Assembly: GCF_003589925.1 (NCBI RefSeq)
Contig: NZ_CP032382.1
Location: 1,798,001-1,862,000 of the forward strand
Reading direction: 5' to 3'
From: Chryseolinea soli
GTDB taxonomy: Bacteria; Bacteroidota; Bacteroidia; Cytophagales; Cyclobacteriaceae
DNA length: 64,000 nucleotides
Positions 33,541 to 42,891 of this stretch are shown in pieces (position 1 is the first letter of the stretch; every line of letters starts with the position of its first letter). Both the position numbers and the translations under genes were made by a program. Under the pieces are notes generated by a model. It searched no databases and was not told where the DNA came from. It worked only from the letters and a program-made list of their open reading frames with translations.

Positions 33541-34230
33541 CTATGTTTCTTTTTGAACATTCATATGGAGTTTACCCGACGCAGTTACCACGTTTTTGAA
33601 GTCTATCGATATGCCAATGATGATCAGAACTAGTTCAACGATACCCATTAGGCCGTGAAGGATCCAGTAAATCAACACATCATTGAAAAAAAACTTGGTC
33701 AAATAGGCGGTAAAAAGATACAAAAAAGTCGCTGCAGCACCCTGCACCAGAAGGCCTGTGCTGATCCAGAACATTGGAACGTGCTGTAAGTGCCGTTCAG
33801 GCAAATCCTTCATAAGCCTATAAAAATAGATGACACTGTAGGCCATGATAACGAAACTAAAGACCGATGCGGAGTACGAATTGAAGTAGATTTTCTGAAT
33901 GAAGAAAATATTGACGAACCAAAAAATCGTAAAAAGCACAACCAAGGTTAAAAAAAACGCAGCGTACCGCTTCTGAAATTGAACGTAGTAAAGAGCCGTC
34001 AAGGAAAAAAAGGAAGTCAGGATCTCTATATTGGTTGGAATGTTCACCTCCATGCCCTTGAGTTGGAATACGCCCATACTGTGGTAGCTTAGGAATAGAC
34101 ACAAAAAATTAACGCCCAAAAACTTTATTTGCAAGCTGCGCTGTTTAAAATATGAAAAGCAAAGCACGATAGTCAATCCATGCAGAACCATGGTGATCTT
34201 GAGGATAATTATGAAGGTCTCTATCGTCAT
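33541..34230 (-). CDS. Seven-helix membrane protein, paralogue A
   Basis: 229 residues from the ATG at 34230, which matches the start of its paralogue (MTIE). Seven hydrophobic helices span nearly the whole chain. Conserved loops are YYVQFQKRYA, FNSYSASVFSF and PMFWISTGLLVQGA; no catalytic residues are seen. It shares about half its residues with the product of 34511-35212, so the pair arose by tandem duplication. The fold resembles the membrane part of 7TM sensor proteins. I assign no function. Confidence 0.75.
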   Translation of the reverse strand: MTIETFIIILKITMVLHGLTIVLCFSYFKQRSLQIKFLGVNFLCLFLSYHSMGVFQLKGMEVNIPTNIEILTSFFSLTALYYVQFQKRYAAFFLTLVVLFTIFWFVNIFFIQKIYFNSYSASVFSFVIMAYSVIYFYRLMKDLPERHLQHVPMFWISTGLLVQGAAATFLYLFTAYLTKFFFNDVLIYWILHGLMGIVELVLIIIGISIDFKNVVTASGKLHMNVQKET

Positions 34231-34510
34231 ATATAACTGCATTACGGGTAGTCAGCTTATTTTTCTGCTGGCCTTGCGTCTATTACATTTTCATAACATC
34301 AATCGTGAAATATTTTTCTATGGTCACGATCTTTTAGGAACACCGTAATGCATAGATAGCGAGAAAAACTAATTTGACTGTCATGCGATGAATGTACTTT
34401 GTACGATTCGCGACAGTATTTTTTGAGATCGAGGATGCGGTAGCTACCGAGACAAGGACTCTTTTTTGCAAGGACAGAATGCGAATTGCGCGGCGGCCAA
34501 AGAGCGGCCG

Positions 34511-35212
34511 CTAGTGAAGTAAAGATTCTCTGCTCGAACCGATCGGTTTATCTTTACGCGACGCCTGGATGGTATTTCTTAGGTCTATGGATACACCAAT
34601 AATTACCAGGATGAGTTGAAAAATACCCATCAGGTTGTGAATGGTCCAATAAATAAGCACATCGTTGAAGAAAAACTTGGTGAGATAGTCCGTAAAAAGA
34701 TACAGGAAAAATGCTCCGGCTCCCTGCACCAGAAACCCCGTACTGATCCAGAACATGGGCACTTGTTGCAAATGCTGTGCAGGTAAATCAATCAGTAGCC
34801 TATAGAAGTAAGTGACGCAATAGGCCATGATGATAAAATTCAGGAACGATGCCGTGAAGGAATTGAAAAACATCTTCTGAATGAAGAGAATATTAGTAAA
34901 CCAAAAGATGATAAAAAAGACGCCAAGCGTTAAGAAAAGTCGCGAGTAGCGCTTCTGAAATTGAATATAATAAATGGCTGTAATGGTAAGAAAAGAGAAC
35001 AAGAGTTCGACATTGTGCGGAACATTTACCTGCATCCCCCTCAAGTCGAATACCCCAAGACTGTAGTAAACCAGAATTGGGGCTAGAAAATGAGCTCCTA
35101 AAAGTTTTATTTGTAGTGTTCTCCTTTTAAAAAATAAAAAAGAGAACACTACGATCACCCCCGTCAGCACGAGGATGCCTTGTAGGATGGTCATGAATTT
35201 TTCAATCGTCAT
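34511..35212 (-). CDS. Seven-helix membrane protein, paralogue B
   Basis: 233 residues, ATG at 35212. Seven helices with the same loop motifs as paralogue A (YYIQFQKRYSR, FNSFTASFLNF, PMFWISTGFLVQGAGAFF, NDVLIYW). A short charged C-terminal tail (ASRKDKPIGSSRE) would face the cytoplasm if the N-terminus is outside. Its start overlaps the stop of the CPPYC gene by four bases (ATGA), so translation is coupled and the two proteins are likely to work together. Confidence 0.78.
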   Translation of the reverse strand: MTIEKFMTILQGILVLTGVIVVFSFLFFKRRTLQIKLLGAHFLAPILVYYSLGVFDLRGMQVNVPHNVELLFSFLTITAIYYIQFQKRYSRLFLTLGVFFIIFWFTNILFIQKMFFNSFTASFLNFIIMAYCVTYFYRLLIDLPAQHLQQVPMFWISTGFLVQGAGAFFLYLFTDYLTKFFFNDVLIYWTIHNLMGIFQLILVIIGVSIDLRNTIQASRKDKPIGSSRESLLH

Positions 35213-35565
35213 ATATTTTTAGGGCAATAAGGGGGGCAAGGAGCGCCGGAGTCATAGGCGCCATCTTGCAGCAACGTACTTTCCTTCCAAAGCAACGTGC
35301 CGTCTTCCGTTGTGCCGACCATGACGAGGTCTACAACATCTTTCCCTGCGAAGTCACTGTGCTTCAGCGCCAGGAAAAAACTGATGCCCGTGCACGCATC
35401 ACCTGCCTGATTAAGGATTTCGTTTATTGCATCCTTTCCGAAAAAAATCGACTTGGTGTCCTTGCCCTTGTCGGCGCGGAGTTGGTCGTCATACTTTTTG
35501 ATCATGGCCTCGGCGTCACTTTGTGAAATACCGCTGCCCACATTGGGTTTAAATTCGTCTGCCAT
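35209..35565 (-). CDS. Small soluble protein ending in a CPPYC motif
   Basis: 118 residues, ATG at 35565. No signal peptide or membrane helix is seen. The alpha/beta pattern includes ISQSDAEAMIKKYDDQLR, SIFFGKDAINEIL and CTGISFFLALK, with a C-terminal tail SGAPCPPYCPKNI where two cysteines and three prolines are closely packed. I recall similar uncharacterised proteins in Bacteroidota, but cannot name a family. It is translationally coupled to paralogue B, which suggests a complex or a regulator of the membrane protein. Confidence 0.7.
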   Translation of the reverse strand: MADEFKPNVGSGISQSDAEAMIKKYDDQLRADKGKDTKSIFFGKDAINEILNQAGDACTGISFFLALKHSDFAGKDVVDLVMVGTTEDGTLLWKESTLLQDGAYDSGAPCPPYCPKNI

Positions 35566-35640
35566 AAAAAATTGAGGTAAGGGTTAGGGTTAAGGTTTAA
35601 AATTACGCCTGAAAATAGGGATTTTTTTTTAACGGGATTT

Positions 35641-35668
35641 TTTGCTCCCCTGCTCCGGTCTATATTTG
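35641..35668 (+). promoter_or_regulatory. promoter of the trans-sulfuration gene
   Basis: TTTG (35641-35644), a 16-base gap (a little short), then TATATTTG (35661-35668), an exact -7 match. The ATG is 18 bases further on. Confidence 0.6.
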
Positions 35669-35685
35669 TCGCCTACGATACAACC

Positions 35686-36819
35686 ATGCACAGCTCTTCC
35701 AAACTCACACAAAGCGTTCACGCGGGATCGCCCGGCGACCCCCAATTCAATGGCACGGTAACACCGGTCTACCCTTCTTCAGCATACGATTACGAAGGGG
35801 TGCCGACGTCGCTTTACCCGCGTTATTTCAACACCCCAAACCAAAAGAACGTGGCCGAGAAGCTGGCGGCACTCGAAAACGCCGAAGACGGCATCATCTT
35901 CAGCTCGGGCATGGCGGCCATCATGACGGCCATCTTCGCCGTGATGAAGAAAGGTGATCACGCCATTTTCCAAAACGACCTCTACGGCGGCACCTTCCAC
36001 GCCGTGATCACGGAATTGCCGCGCTACGGAATGGAATACACGCTCGTCGACGGCCAGGTGGCGGCAAATTTCGAGAAAGCCATCCGCCCGGAGACCAAAC
36101 TGATCTACATCGAAACGCCGTCCAACCCAACCCTGACACTGACCGACATCAAGGCCGTGGCCGGCATTGCCCGCAAGCACGGCATCCTCACCCTGATCGA
36201 TAACACCTTTGCCTCGCCCGTCAACCAAAATCCCATCGACCTGGGCATCGACATGGTGGCGCACAGCGGCACCAAATACATCGGCGGCCACAGCGACATT
36301 TGCTGCGGGGCCGTGCTCACCTCCAAAGTGTTGGCCCAACAGATCTGGAAGAGCGCCATCAACTACGGCGCCTCACTGGATGCCCACACCTGCTGGCTGG
36401 TGGAACGAAGTCTGAAAACCATCGTGTTGCGCGTTCGCCAGCAAAACCTCAATGCGCAGGGCATCGCTGAGTTTCTCACCACCCATCCGAATATCGGTAA
36501 AGTGTATTACCCAGGTCTTGCCTCGCACCCGGGTCATGCCCTGGCCAAAGCGCAAATGCCCGGCGGCTTCGGCGGCATGCTCTCCTTTGAGGTGAACCCC
36601 GACGCGCATCGCTTCATGAGCAAGCTCAAGCTCATCAAGCGGGCCATCAGCCTGGGCGGCGTGGAGTCTACCATCACATCGCCGGTCAAAACTTCGCACA
36701 GCAAGATGGACGCCGCCACGCGCAAAGCCATCGGCGTCACCGACAACCTGGTGCGGCTCTCCGTGGGCATCGAAGAAACGGAAGACCTGATCAACGACAT
36801 CAAACAAGCGCTGGCATAA
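35686..36819 (+). CDS. Trans-sulfuration PLP enzyme (cystathionine gamma-synthase/lyase-like)
   Basis: 377 residues, Cys/Met metabolism fold-type I PLP enzyme. SSGMAAIMTAI, TPSNPTLTLTDI, DNTFASPVNQNPI and the PLP lysine in AHSGTKYIGGHSD are visible, and GGVESTITSP lies near the end. The family includes cystathionine gamma-synthase, cystathionine beta/gamma-lyase and methionine gamma-lyase; the sequence alone does not choose between them. A GNAT gene follows 19 bases later on the same strand. Confidence 0.9.
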   Translation: MHSSSKLTQSVHAGSPGDPQFNGTVTPVYPSSAYDYEGVPTSLYPRYFNTPNQKNVAEKLAALENAEDGIIFSSGMAAIMTAIFAVMKKGDHAIFQNDLYGGTFHAVITELPRYGMEYTLVDGQVAANFEKAIRPETKLIYIETPSNPTLTLTDIKAVAGIARKHGILTLIDNTFASPVNQNPIDLGIDMVAHSGTKYIGGHSDICCGAVLTSKVLAQQIWKSAINYGASLDAHTCWLVERSLKTIVLRVRQQNLNAQGIAEFLTTHPNIGKVYYPGLASHPGHALAKAQMPGGFGGMLSFEVNPDAHRFMSKLKLIKRAISLGGVESTITSPVKTSHSKMDAATRKAIGVTDNLVRLSVGIEETEDLINDIKQALA

Positions 36820-36838
36820 GCCGGCAAAATCCTTCATC

Positions 36839-37291
36839 ATGATCCACATTCAGAAAGCCACGCTTCAGGACATCGATACCTTGATCGACTTCCAGCAAAA
36901 GCTCGCCTCCGAATCCGAAGGGGTGACGCTCAACGGCGACGTGCTGCGCAAGGGATTACAAGCGCTTTTCGCAGATCGCAACAAAGGTTTCTATTTCGTG
37001 GCAAAAGAAAATGCCGAGGTGATCGGCTGCCACATGATCACATTCGAGTGGAGCGACTGGCGCAATGGCATGGTGTGGTGGATCCAGTCGGTCTATGTAA
37101 AAGAAACTCACCGCAAGAAGGGCGTGTTCAAATTGATGTTCGACAACCTGCTCAACATCCTGAGCACCGACCCGGGCATTATCGGTCTCCGGTTGTACGT
37201 TGACAAATCTAACGCCCGGGCTATGAAGGTCTATGAAGCCATGGGTATGGATGGTTCACATTATACGGTCTATGAGCGTATGAAAAATTAG
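36839..37291 (+). CDS. GNAT family N-acetyltransferase
   Basis: 150 residues. Shows the acetyl-CoA-binding region KETHRKKGVFKLMFDNLL and the C-terminal NARAMKVYEAMGM pattern. Substrate unknown. It starts 19 bases after the trans-sulfuration gene, so probably co-transcribed with it. Confidence 0.88.
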   Translation: MIHIQKATLQDIDTLIDFQQKLASESEGVTLNGDVLRKGLQALFADRNKGFYFVAKENAEVIGCHMITFEWSDWRNGMVWWIQSVYVKETHRKKGVFKLMFDNLLNILSTDPGIIGLRLYVDKSNARAMKVYEAMGMDGSHYTVYERMKN

Positions 37292-37314
37292 TACTGCGGC
37301 GACTGCGGCGACCG

Positions 37315-37839
37315 CTACTCCACCTCCACGACTACCTCTACTTCAATGACCATGCCGTTCGGCAAGGCGTTCACCCCCATGGCAGCACGGGCATGCTTTC
37401 CTTTTTGCTCGCCAAACACGGCCACCATCAGATCGGAAAATCCGTTCACCACCTTTGGCTGGTCTGCAAATTCCGGTGTGCAATTCACCCAGCCGTTCAC
37501 CTTGACGATGCGTTTCACCTTGTTCAAATCGCCAAGTTCCGCCTTCAGGGTCGACAGCACGCCGATCGCCGTTTGGCGGGCCGCCGCATAGCCTTGTTCG
37601 ATGGTGAGGTCCTTCCCCACCTTGCCCAGCATGTAGGTGCCATCCGCTTTAGCAGGCCCTTGCCCGGAAATAAAAAGCAGGTTGCCGGTTCGCACGGCCT
37701 TCACATAATTGGCGATCGGCTTGGTGGGCGTCAACAATTCGATATTCAATTCCTTAAACTTCTTATCAAAGTCGACACTTTGCGCGAGCGAGGCCGTATA
37801 TAAGAAGGTGATAAAAAGAAGCGCAACAATATGTTTCAT
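37315..37839 (-). CDS. Exported RidA/YjgF family protein
   Basis: 174 residues. The N-terminal 19 residues are a signal peptide (IVALLFITFLYTASLAQ). A RidA domain follows (FISGQGPAK ... ALPNGMVIEVEVVVEV). RidA proteins deaminate reactive enamines and imines. The arginine expected near the C-terminus of archetypal RidA is not evident here, so catalysis is uncertain. It is convergent with the GNAT gene. Confidence 0.85.
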   Translation of the reverse strand: MKHIVALLFITFLYTASLAQSVDFDKKFKELNIELLTPTKPIANYVKAVRTGNLLFISGQGPAKADGTYMLGKVGKDLTIEQGYAAARQTAIGVLSTLKAELGDLNKVKRIVKVNGWVNCTPEFADQPKVVNGFSDLMVAVFGEQKGKHARAAMGVNALPNGMVIEVEVVVEVE

Positions 37840-37880
37840 AGTCGATAATTTTTTTAAACTGGATAAATTCCGCGCCCGCT

Positions 37881-37895
37881 GAAGCTTTTAGCGAA
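37881..37895. repeat. short interspersed repeat, copy 1
   Basis: GAAGCTTTTAGCGAA lies in the tag/ridA intergenic region. A close copy without one T (GAAGCTTTAGCGAA) is at 44367-44380. The core is a near-palindrome around AAGCTT. Confidence 0.4.
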
Positions 37896-37937
37896 AGGGG
37901 CCCATCACCAAACTTAACCCTATTCCAAACAACACCC

Positions 37938-38519
37938 ATGGCCACACAAGAAAAATTCCGCTGCCCCTGGTCGTTAGGCTCCGACAAATACATCGAATAC
38001 CACGACAAAGAATGGGGCGTCCCCGTTCACGACGACAACACGCATTTTGAATTCCTCATCCTCGAAGGCGCCCAGGCCGGGTTGAGCTGGTCTACCATCC
38101 TCAATAAACGTGAAGGCTATCGCAAAGCCTTTGCCAATTTCGACCCAAAAAAAGTGGCCCGTTTCACCGAAGCCAAATTGGAAAAGCTCTTGCTCGACCC
38201 CGGAATCGTGCGCAATCGCCTCAAAGTATACGCCGCCGTGAACAACGCCAAGCGTTTCCTGGAAGTGCAAAAGGAATTCGGAACCTTCGACAAATACATC
38301 TGGGGGTTTGTGGGCGGCAAGCCTATCGTGAACCAGCTGAAAACCCTGAAAGAAATTAAACCCACCACCCCGGAGTCGGACGCGTTGAGCAAAGACCTGA
38401 TCAAAAGAGGATTCAAGTTCGTGGGCAGCACCGTGATCTACGCACACATGCAAGCCTGCGGGTTGGTGAACGACCACCTGGTGGACTGCTTCCGTTACCA
38501 CGCCGTGCCTAAGCGCTGA
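37938..38519 (+). CDS. tag: DNA-3-methyladenine glycosylase I
   Basis: 193 residues. Excises 3-methyladenine from alkylated DNA. The zinc-knot residues are present: Cys in RCPWS, His in EYHDKEWG, and His/Cys in NDHLVDCFRYH. GAQAGLSWSTILNKREGYRKAFANFD and the FVGGKPI stretch are typical. It ends 74 bases before the convergent M28 peptidase gene. Confidence 0.95.
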   Translation: MATQEKFRCPWSLGSDKYIEYHDKEWGVPVHDDNTHFEFLILEGAQAGLSWSTILNKREGYRKAFANFDPKKVARFTEAKLEKLLLDPGIVRNRLKVYAAVNNAKRFLEVQKEFGTFDKYIWGFVGGKPIVNQLKTLKEIKPTTPESDALSKDLIKRGFKFVGSTVIYAHMQACGLVNDHLVDCFRYHAVPKR

Positions 38520-38530
38520 GTTTAGTCGGT

Positions 38531-38586
38531 AGTCCTGAGTCCTTAGTCCTGAGTAAAAAAATACGAATGACTAAGGACTCAAGACT
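38531..38586. terminator. bidirectional terminator-like inverted repeat
   Basis: AGTCCTGAGTCCTTAGTC (38531-38548) and GACTAAGGACTCAAGACT (38569-38586) can form an 18-base stem with one mismatch and a 20-base loop containing a run of A. It stands between convergent genes tag and the M28 peptidase. The arms also repeat GAGTCCTTAGTCCTGAGT, so it may belong to a dispersed repeat. Confidence 0.6.
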
Positions 38587-38592
38587 AACTAC

Positions 38593-40170
38593 TCATTTCC
38601 TCGGCATCAGGCCTTCGCGGTTTGCGGCCCCAATGGCAAACGTGGCCAGCATGACGGCATTTTGCTTCAGGTCGGCTTCCACCGCGCGTTCGTACATGTC
38701 CATGCTAGAATGCCAGCTTCGCGCGAAATATTCGATGGGATCGGTGATGAACTGAAATCCCGGCAACCCCACGTTGTCGAAGGGGATGTGGTCCGTGCTG
38801 CCGGTGTTGCTCAGGCTTAGGGTGGACGTTCCGTCTTTTTCAAACGGCTTCAACCACTCGCGAAAAACAGGCCGCACATTTTCGTTGCCTTGCAAGTATA
38901 CACCCCGCCACCGGCCGCCGCCATTATCGGTGTTGAAGTAGACAGAAAACTTCTCTCCCTCCATGGTCAGCTTTACGCTATCGGCCACACGCTCGCCGAG
39001 ATGCTTCTTTACATAGGCCGTTGACCCGAGCAAGCCCTGTTCCTCGCCACCCCACAAGCCGATGCGAATGGTACGGGAGGGCTGCACGCCGGCGACCTTC
39101 AAAAGACGCATGGCCTCCATGCAAATGGCCACGCCCACGGCATTGTCGGTCGTGCCGGTTCCGCTGTGCCACGAGTCCAGGTGGGCACCAAACATCACCA
39201 CTTCTTCTTTTTTATCCGTTCCCGGAATTTCGCCAATCACGTTGAAGCCGTCTTCGGCTTTCGTGAATTCCGTTTCCATGGCCAACTCGAGCTTCACCGT
39301 CAAACCCTGTTGAAGTTGTCGCACCAGTCGATTATAATGTTCGGCGGCCACCACAATTTGTGGAAGGATTTCGGGTGCATTGGCGGCTTGTGCGCCGATG
39401 CGCGCACCAGACGCCGTGGGATCGGTGGGGACGGTCGCCGCGCTGGCATAGAACGTTCCATAACTTCCGCGACTGCCTTCCAACACAGCCAACGCTCCTT
39501 CACTTTCACAGAGCCTCCATTTTTTGTAGGTCAACATTTCGGGCGCCCCGGCCGCAAAACGTCTCCGCGAACCACCGGAGCGACTCGATGCCGCGGCGTT
39601 GGCCATCTTCAACAACGTGGAGTCGGTGAGTCGCGTGGCATCGGGTTTGAAAGCGGGCTTGGGCATGATGGGGAAATCGAAGAGCACGATCTTTCCCTTC
39701 AACTTGCCTTTGTATTTTTCGAGGTCTTCTTCGCTCTTCACATCCAGGTAGATCGCTTCGGTCTTGTGTGTTCCTTTCACGCCGGGCGACCAGGCTTTGG
39801 GATAGCCAATCACCGAAAAATAAACCGGCGCCATAACCTGCAGGCTGAATTTTTTTATAAACCACCCCCGCCCAAAAGGACCAAACGAATCGAAGTGCAC
39901 ATTCCCGACACCCCAACTTTCCAAGGCGGACTTAGCATAGTTCGCGGCGTTCTTATAACCGGGCGAGTTGGTGAGCCGCGGACCGTTCACGTCGGTGAGC
40001 ATGCTCAGGATCTCCATCACCTTGGAATTCTTCAATCCTTCTTTTCTGAACTTCGACACCAGCGCAGTGTCCACCGCATCGCGCGATTGCCCCTGTAGCA
40101 CCGGGGCGAAAAGCATGAGCAGGGCAACGCATAGATAGCAACGGAATTTTTTCATAGACGGCATGACCAT
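38593..40170 (-). CDS. Secreted M28 family metallopeptidase with PA domain
   Basis: 525 residues from the first of three ATGs (40170, 40164, 40155; the last gives a cleaner signal peptide). Signal peptide through VLQGQ. A PA-type insertion is around 130-290. The M28 zinc site is seen in GAHLDSWHSGTGTTDNAVG (His, Asp), LWGGEEQGLLGS (Glu), YFNTDNGGG (Asp) and STDHIPF (His). Likely an exported aminopeptidase or carboxypeptidase Q-like enzyme. It ends in the intergenic repeat before tag. Confidence 0.9.
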   Translation of the reverse strand: MVMPSMKKFRCYLCVALLMLFAPVLQGQSRDAVDTALVSKFRKEGLKNSKVMEILSMLTDVNGPRLTNSPGYKNAANYAKSALESWGVGNVHFDSFGPFGRGWFIKKFSLQVMAPVYFSVIGYPKAWSPGVKGTHKTEAIYLDVKSEEDLEKYKGKLKGKIVLFDFPIMPKPAFKPDATRLTDSTLLKMANAAASSRSGGSRRRFAAGAPEMLTYKKWRLCESEGALAVLEGSRGSYGTFYASAATVPTDPTASGARIGAQAANAPEILPQIVVAAEHYNRLVRQLQQGLTVKLELAMETEFTKAEDGFNVIGEIPGTDKKEEVVMFGAHLDSWHSGTGTTDNAVGVAICMEAMRLLKVAGVQPSRTIRIGLWGGEEQGLLGSTAYVKKHLGERVADSVKLTMEGEKFSVYFNTDNGGGRWRGVYLQGNENVRPVFREWLKPFEKDGTSTLSLSNTGSTDHIPFDNVGLPGFQFITDPIEYFARSWHSSMDMYERAVEADLKQNAVMLATFAIGAANREGLMPRK

Positions 40171-40348
40171 TTGAGGTGGTGAATTTAGACTTCATTGCGC
40201 TGCATCGAGCTACCGCTTATTTATTTTTCGGGAGATGCCGAGAAATTCTTTCGAATCGGAAAAGGACGCCGGTTATTTGAGACGTCAAAAAAAGGAGGAA
40301 AAAGACCGAGACCGGCGAACACATTCCTTCGCCAGATCGAATCGTTTG

Positions 40349-40855
40349 TCACTTCTGTTTTTTGCTGAGCGAAAGGATGACATCCTTCTTGGCCCGGTAA
40401 ATATTCCAAACGCCGTCAACATTCACGGCGCCATCGGGCAACGGTGAAACAAGGGGTCGCGAATACAGCACGGAGTCATAGTCTTCCTGCCGGCCCTCCT
40501 TGTAAATTTTCTGGATGTTGTCTTGCGTCGAGCCCGTTTCCGCGCCGATCACATAGGCCTCGATGAGCTGACGCTCCACCTCCATGGCGTTGCCCGAACC
40601 AGGCACGATCCACCGCGCGTGGGCATGGTAGTGACGGGCAACGGAGTCGGTCTTTGCCGGATCGAAATGCACGGTTTCCAGCGCCTTGAAAATCTCCCGC
40701 CCCTGGTCCAGCGCACCGGTCATGATCTCAGCATCCGACAGCTTCACGATTTGGTGCTGCTCCATGTCCTCGTGCATTTTCCGGCGTTGTTCGTCGGTTA
40801 GTTTCCCGCCACAGGCCACCAGGACAAAAAGTCCCGCAAATACGATTTTTCTCAT
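40349..40855 (-). CDS. Lipoprotein of unknown function
   Basis: 168 residues. Signal peptide with lipobox LVACG (Cys15). The mature part is helical and charged (TDEQRRKMHEDMEQHQIVKLSDAEI) with a His/Tyr-rich stretch (RHYHAHARWIVPG). No family is recognised. It is divergent from prfA and lies 178 bases from the M28 gene. Confidence 0.65.
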   Translation of the reverse strand: MRKIVFAGLFVLVACGGKLTDEQRRKMHEDMEQHQIVKLSDAEIMTGALDQGREIFKALETVHFDPAKTDSVARHYHAHARWIVPGSGNAMEVERQLIEAYVIGAETGSTQDNIQKIYKEGRQEDYDSVLYSRPLVSPLPDGAVNVDGVWNIYRAKKDVILSLSKKQK

Positions 40856-40980
40856 GGGCCAAAGGTCCTACGGGCGGCATGAAAATCCAAGCCACAGGCC
40901 CATATTTAGCGCCCACCCAGAGGCTACGTTTTCCCGGGAAACAACAATATTCCGTGGACCCTTTACGTCTTTCTTTTTGT

Positions 40981-40988
40981 TACCTTTG
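40981..40988 (+). promoter_or_regulatory. -7 box of prfA
   Basis: TACCTTTG, an exact TAnnTTTG match, 18 bases before the prfA ATG at 41006. The -33 element is weak (TTTA about 19 bases upstream). Confidence 0.6.
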
Positions 40989-41005
40989 CGGGTTCAATAT
41001 TGGGT

Positions 41006-42079
41006 ATGATCGAAAAACTGGAAGAAATCAAGCTGCGTTTTGAGGAGCTGGGCCAACTGCTGGCACAGCCGGAGACCGTGAAGGACATCAAGAAATTCTC
41101 TCAGCTCAGCAAGGAATACCGGGACCTGGAAAAGATCGTCATCAAATACAATCAATTCAAGGACGCCCGCAATCATTTGCAGCAGGCCAAAGAGGTGCTT
41201 CAGAAGGAAAAAGACGAAGAGCTTCGCGAATTGGCTAAAATGGAGATCGACGAACTGGAGCCCAAAATCGAGCACCTGGACGGCGAGATCAAGGAATTGC
41301 TCATTCCCAAAGACCCCAACGACGACAAGAACGTGATGCTGGAAATTCGCGCCGGAACCGGTGGCGACGAAGCGGCTATTTTTGCCGGCGACCTCTGGCG
41401 CATGTACCAGCGTTTCTGCGAACGCCGCGGTCTGAAAATGTCCGTGCTCGATGTCACGGAAGGCACAGCCGGTGGCTACAAAGAAGTGATCTGCAGCGTG
41501 AGCGGCGAGTCCGTTTATGGCTTGCTGAAATTTGAATCGGGTGTTCACCGGGTGCAGCGCGTGCCGGCCACGGAACAGATGGGTCGCGTCCACACATCGG
41601 CCGCTTCTGTGGTGGTGATGCCGGAAGTGGAAGATGTGTCCATCGAGATCAACCCGGCAGACCTGGAATATCAAACCGCGCGCTCCAGCGGAGCGGGTGG
41701 TCAGAACGTGAACAAAGTGGAAACAAAAGTGCAACTCACGCACAAGCCCTCGGGCATCGTCATCACTTGCCAGATCGAACGCTCACAACATGGCAACCGC
41801 GAGCGCGCCCTGCAAATGTTGAAGACAAAATTGTACGAGATCGAATTGGAAAAACAGCAATCGGAAATCGGTGCCACCCGCAAGTCGATCGTGCGCACCG
41901 GCGACCGCTCTGAAAAAATACGTACCTATAATTATCCACAGAGCCGTGTCACCGACCACCGCATCGGTTACACGCAACACAATTTACCGGCCGTCATGAA
42001 CGGCGACCTCGATGGCTTCGTTGAACAACTGCGCATCGCCGACAGCGCCGAGCGCATGATGGAAAGCGCTACGCAATGA
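41006..42079 (+). CDS. prfA: Peptide chain release factor 1
   Basis: 357 residues from the ATG at 41006 (a TTG at 41000 adds two residues). It ends translation at UAA and UAG. The stop-codon anticodon-like motif is PAT in [13 protein letters not shown], and GGQ is in [11 protein letters not shown]. The N-terminal coiled-coil domain and the ribosome-binding region are complete, and the length matches the family. It stands alone with its own promoter; lemA follows 72 bases on. Confidence 0.97.
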   Translation: MIEKLEEIKLRFEELGQLLAQPETVKDIKKFSQLSKEYRDLEKIVIKYNQFKDARNHLQQAKEVLQKEKDEELRELAKMEIDELEPKIEHLDGEIKELLIPKDPNDDKNVMLEIRAGTGGDEAAIFAGDLWRMYQRFCERRGLKMSVLDVTEGTAGGYKEVICSVSGESVYGLLKFESGVHRVQRVPATEQMGRVHTSAASVVVMPEVEDVSIEINPADLEYQTARSSGAGGQNVNKVETKVQLTHKPSGIVITCQIERSQHGNRERALQMLKTKLYEIELEKQQSEIGATRKSIVRTGDRSEKIRTYNYPQSRVTDHRIGYTQHNLPAVMNGDLDGFVEQLRIADSAERMMESATQ

Positions 42080-42150
42080 GCATCGTAAAATATTTTATTA
42101 ACTTGAATAGATTCCTTTTCAGTAATTTCGTTTCAAACTAAAAAAGCAAT

Positions 42151-42729
42151 ATGAGCAAAGGATTATTGATAACCCTCGTTGTAATCGGAGTGGTTGTTAT
42201 TTCAGTCTTCGGATTTATTTCCTGGGGCAGCGGTGTTTATGACAATGCTGTGAAGCTACAGGAAGACGTAAATGCCCAATGGGGCGATGTGCAGGCAGCC
42301 TACCAACGCCGTGCCGACCTGGTGCCCAACCTGGTGGCCACCGTGAAAGGTGCAGCCGAAAATGAAAAAGGCATTTTGGTAGAGGTGACACAAGCCCGCG
42401 CCGGCATCGTGAACGCAAAAACTCCGGAAGACCTGGAGATTGCCGGTCGCAAAATCAACACCGCTATCAACCTGGCGTTCGAAGCCTATCCGCAGATCCG
42501 CTCCACGGAAAATTTCCAGGACCTGCAATCTCAATTGGAAGGCACCGAGAACCGCATCAACGTGGCGCGTCAACGCTTTAATGAATCCATCAAAGGATAC
42601 AACACCTTCATCCGCGGCTTCTGGAAAAAAATGGCCCTGGGTTGGTTTGGTGGCGACGAAGACTTTAGTATCCGCAAAGGATTTGAAGCCTCGCAAAGCG
42701 CACAGGATGCACCACAAGTAAAATTCTGA
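42151..42729 (+). CDS. lemA: LemA family protein
   Basis: 192 residues. One N-terminal membrane helix (6-27), then a helical domain with LQEDVNAQWGDVQAAYQRRADLVPNL, EKGILVEVTQARAG, TENRINVARQRFNESIKGYN. LemA proteins are membrane-anchored coiled-coil-type proteins of unclear role. The usual TPM-domain partner genes are not next to it here. A strong terminator follows. Confidence 0.93.
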   Translation: MSKGLLITLVVIGVVVISVFGFISWGSGVYDNAVKLQEDVNAQWGDVQAAYQRRADLVPNLVATVKGAAENEKGILVEVTQARAGIVNAKTPEDLEIAGRKINTAINLAFEAYPQIRSTENFQDLQSQLEGTENRINVARQRFNESIKGYNTFIRGFWKKMALGWFGGDEDFSIRKGFEASQSAQDAPQVKF

Positions 42730-42765
42730 TCACACGATCTTACCTCTCCGCTTGCACGAAGAGGG

Positions 42766-42795
42766 GCCCCGCCAGAATTGGTGGGGCTTTTTTTA
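42766..42795 (+). terminator. terminator of lemA
   Basis: GCCCCGCC pairs with GGTGGGGC across 6 bases, then TTTTTTTATTTTATTTATT. It lies 37 bases past the lemA stop. Confidence 0.9.
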
Positions 42796-42891
42796 TTTTA
42801 TTTATTCTGTACCGGCTCACCTTTTAAATAAGAAATAAACAGTAGCGCTGAGAAATTTGGTAGATTCGTAGACCTACATAACACTACGCCT

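Noticed and set aside
35578..35596. TTAGGG-like hexamers
   Set aside because: Two and a half copies in a bacterial leader are not a telomere; probably chance in a T/G-rich leader.
41932..41940. Perfect DnaA box TTATCCACA
   Set aside because: It lies inside prfA coding sequence, and one such site is expected by chance in 64 kb on two strands.
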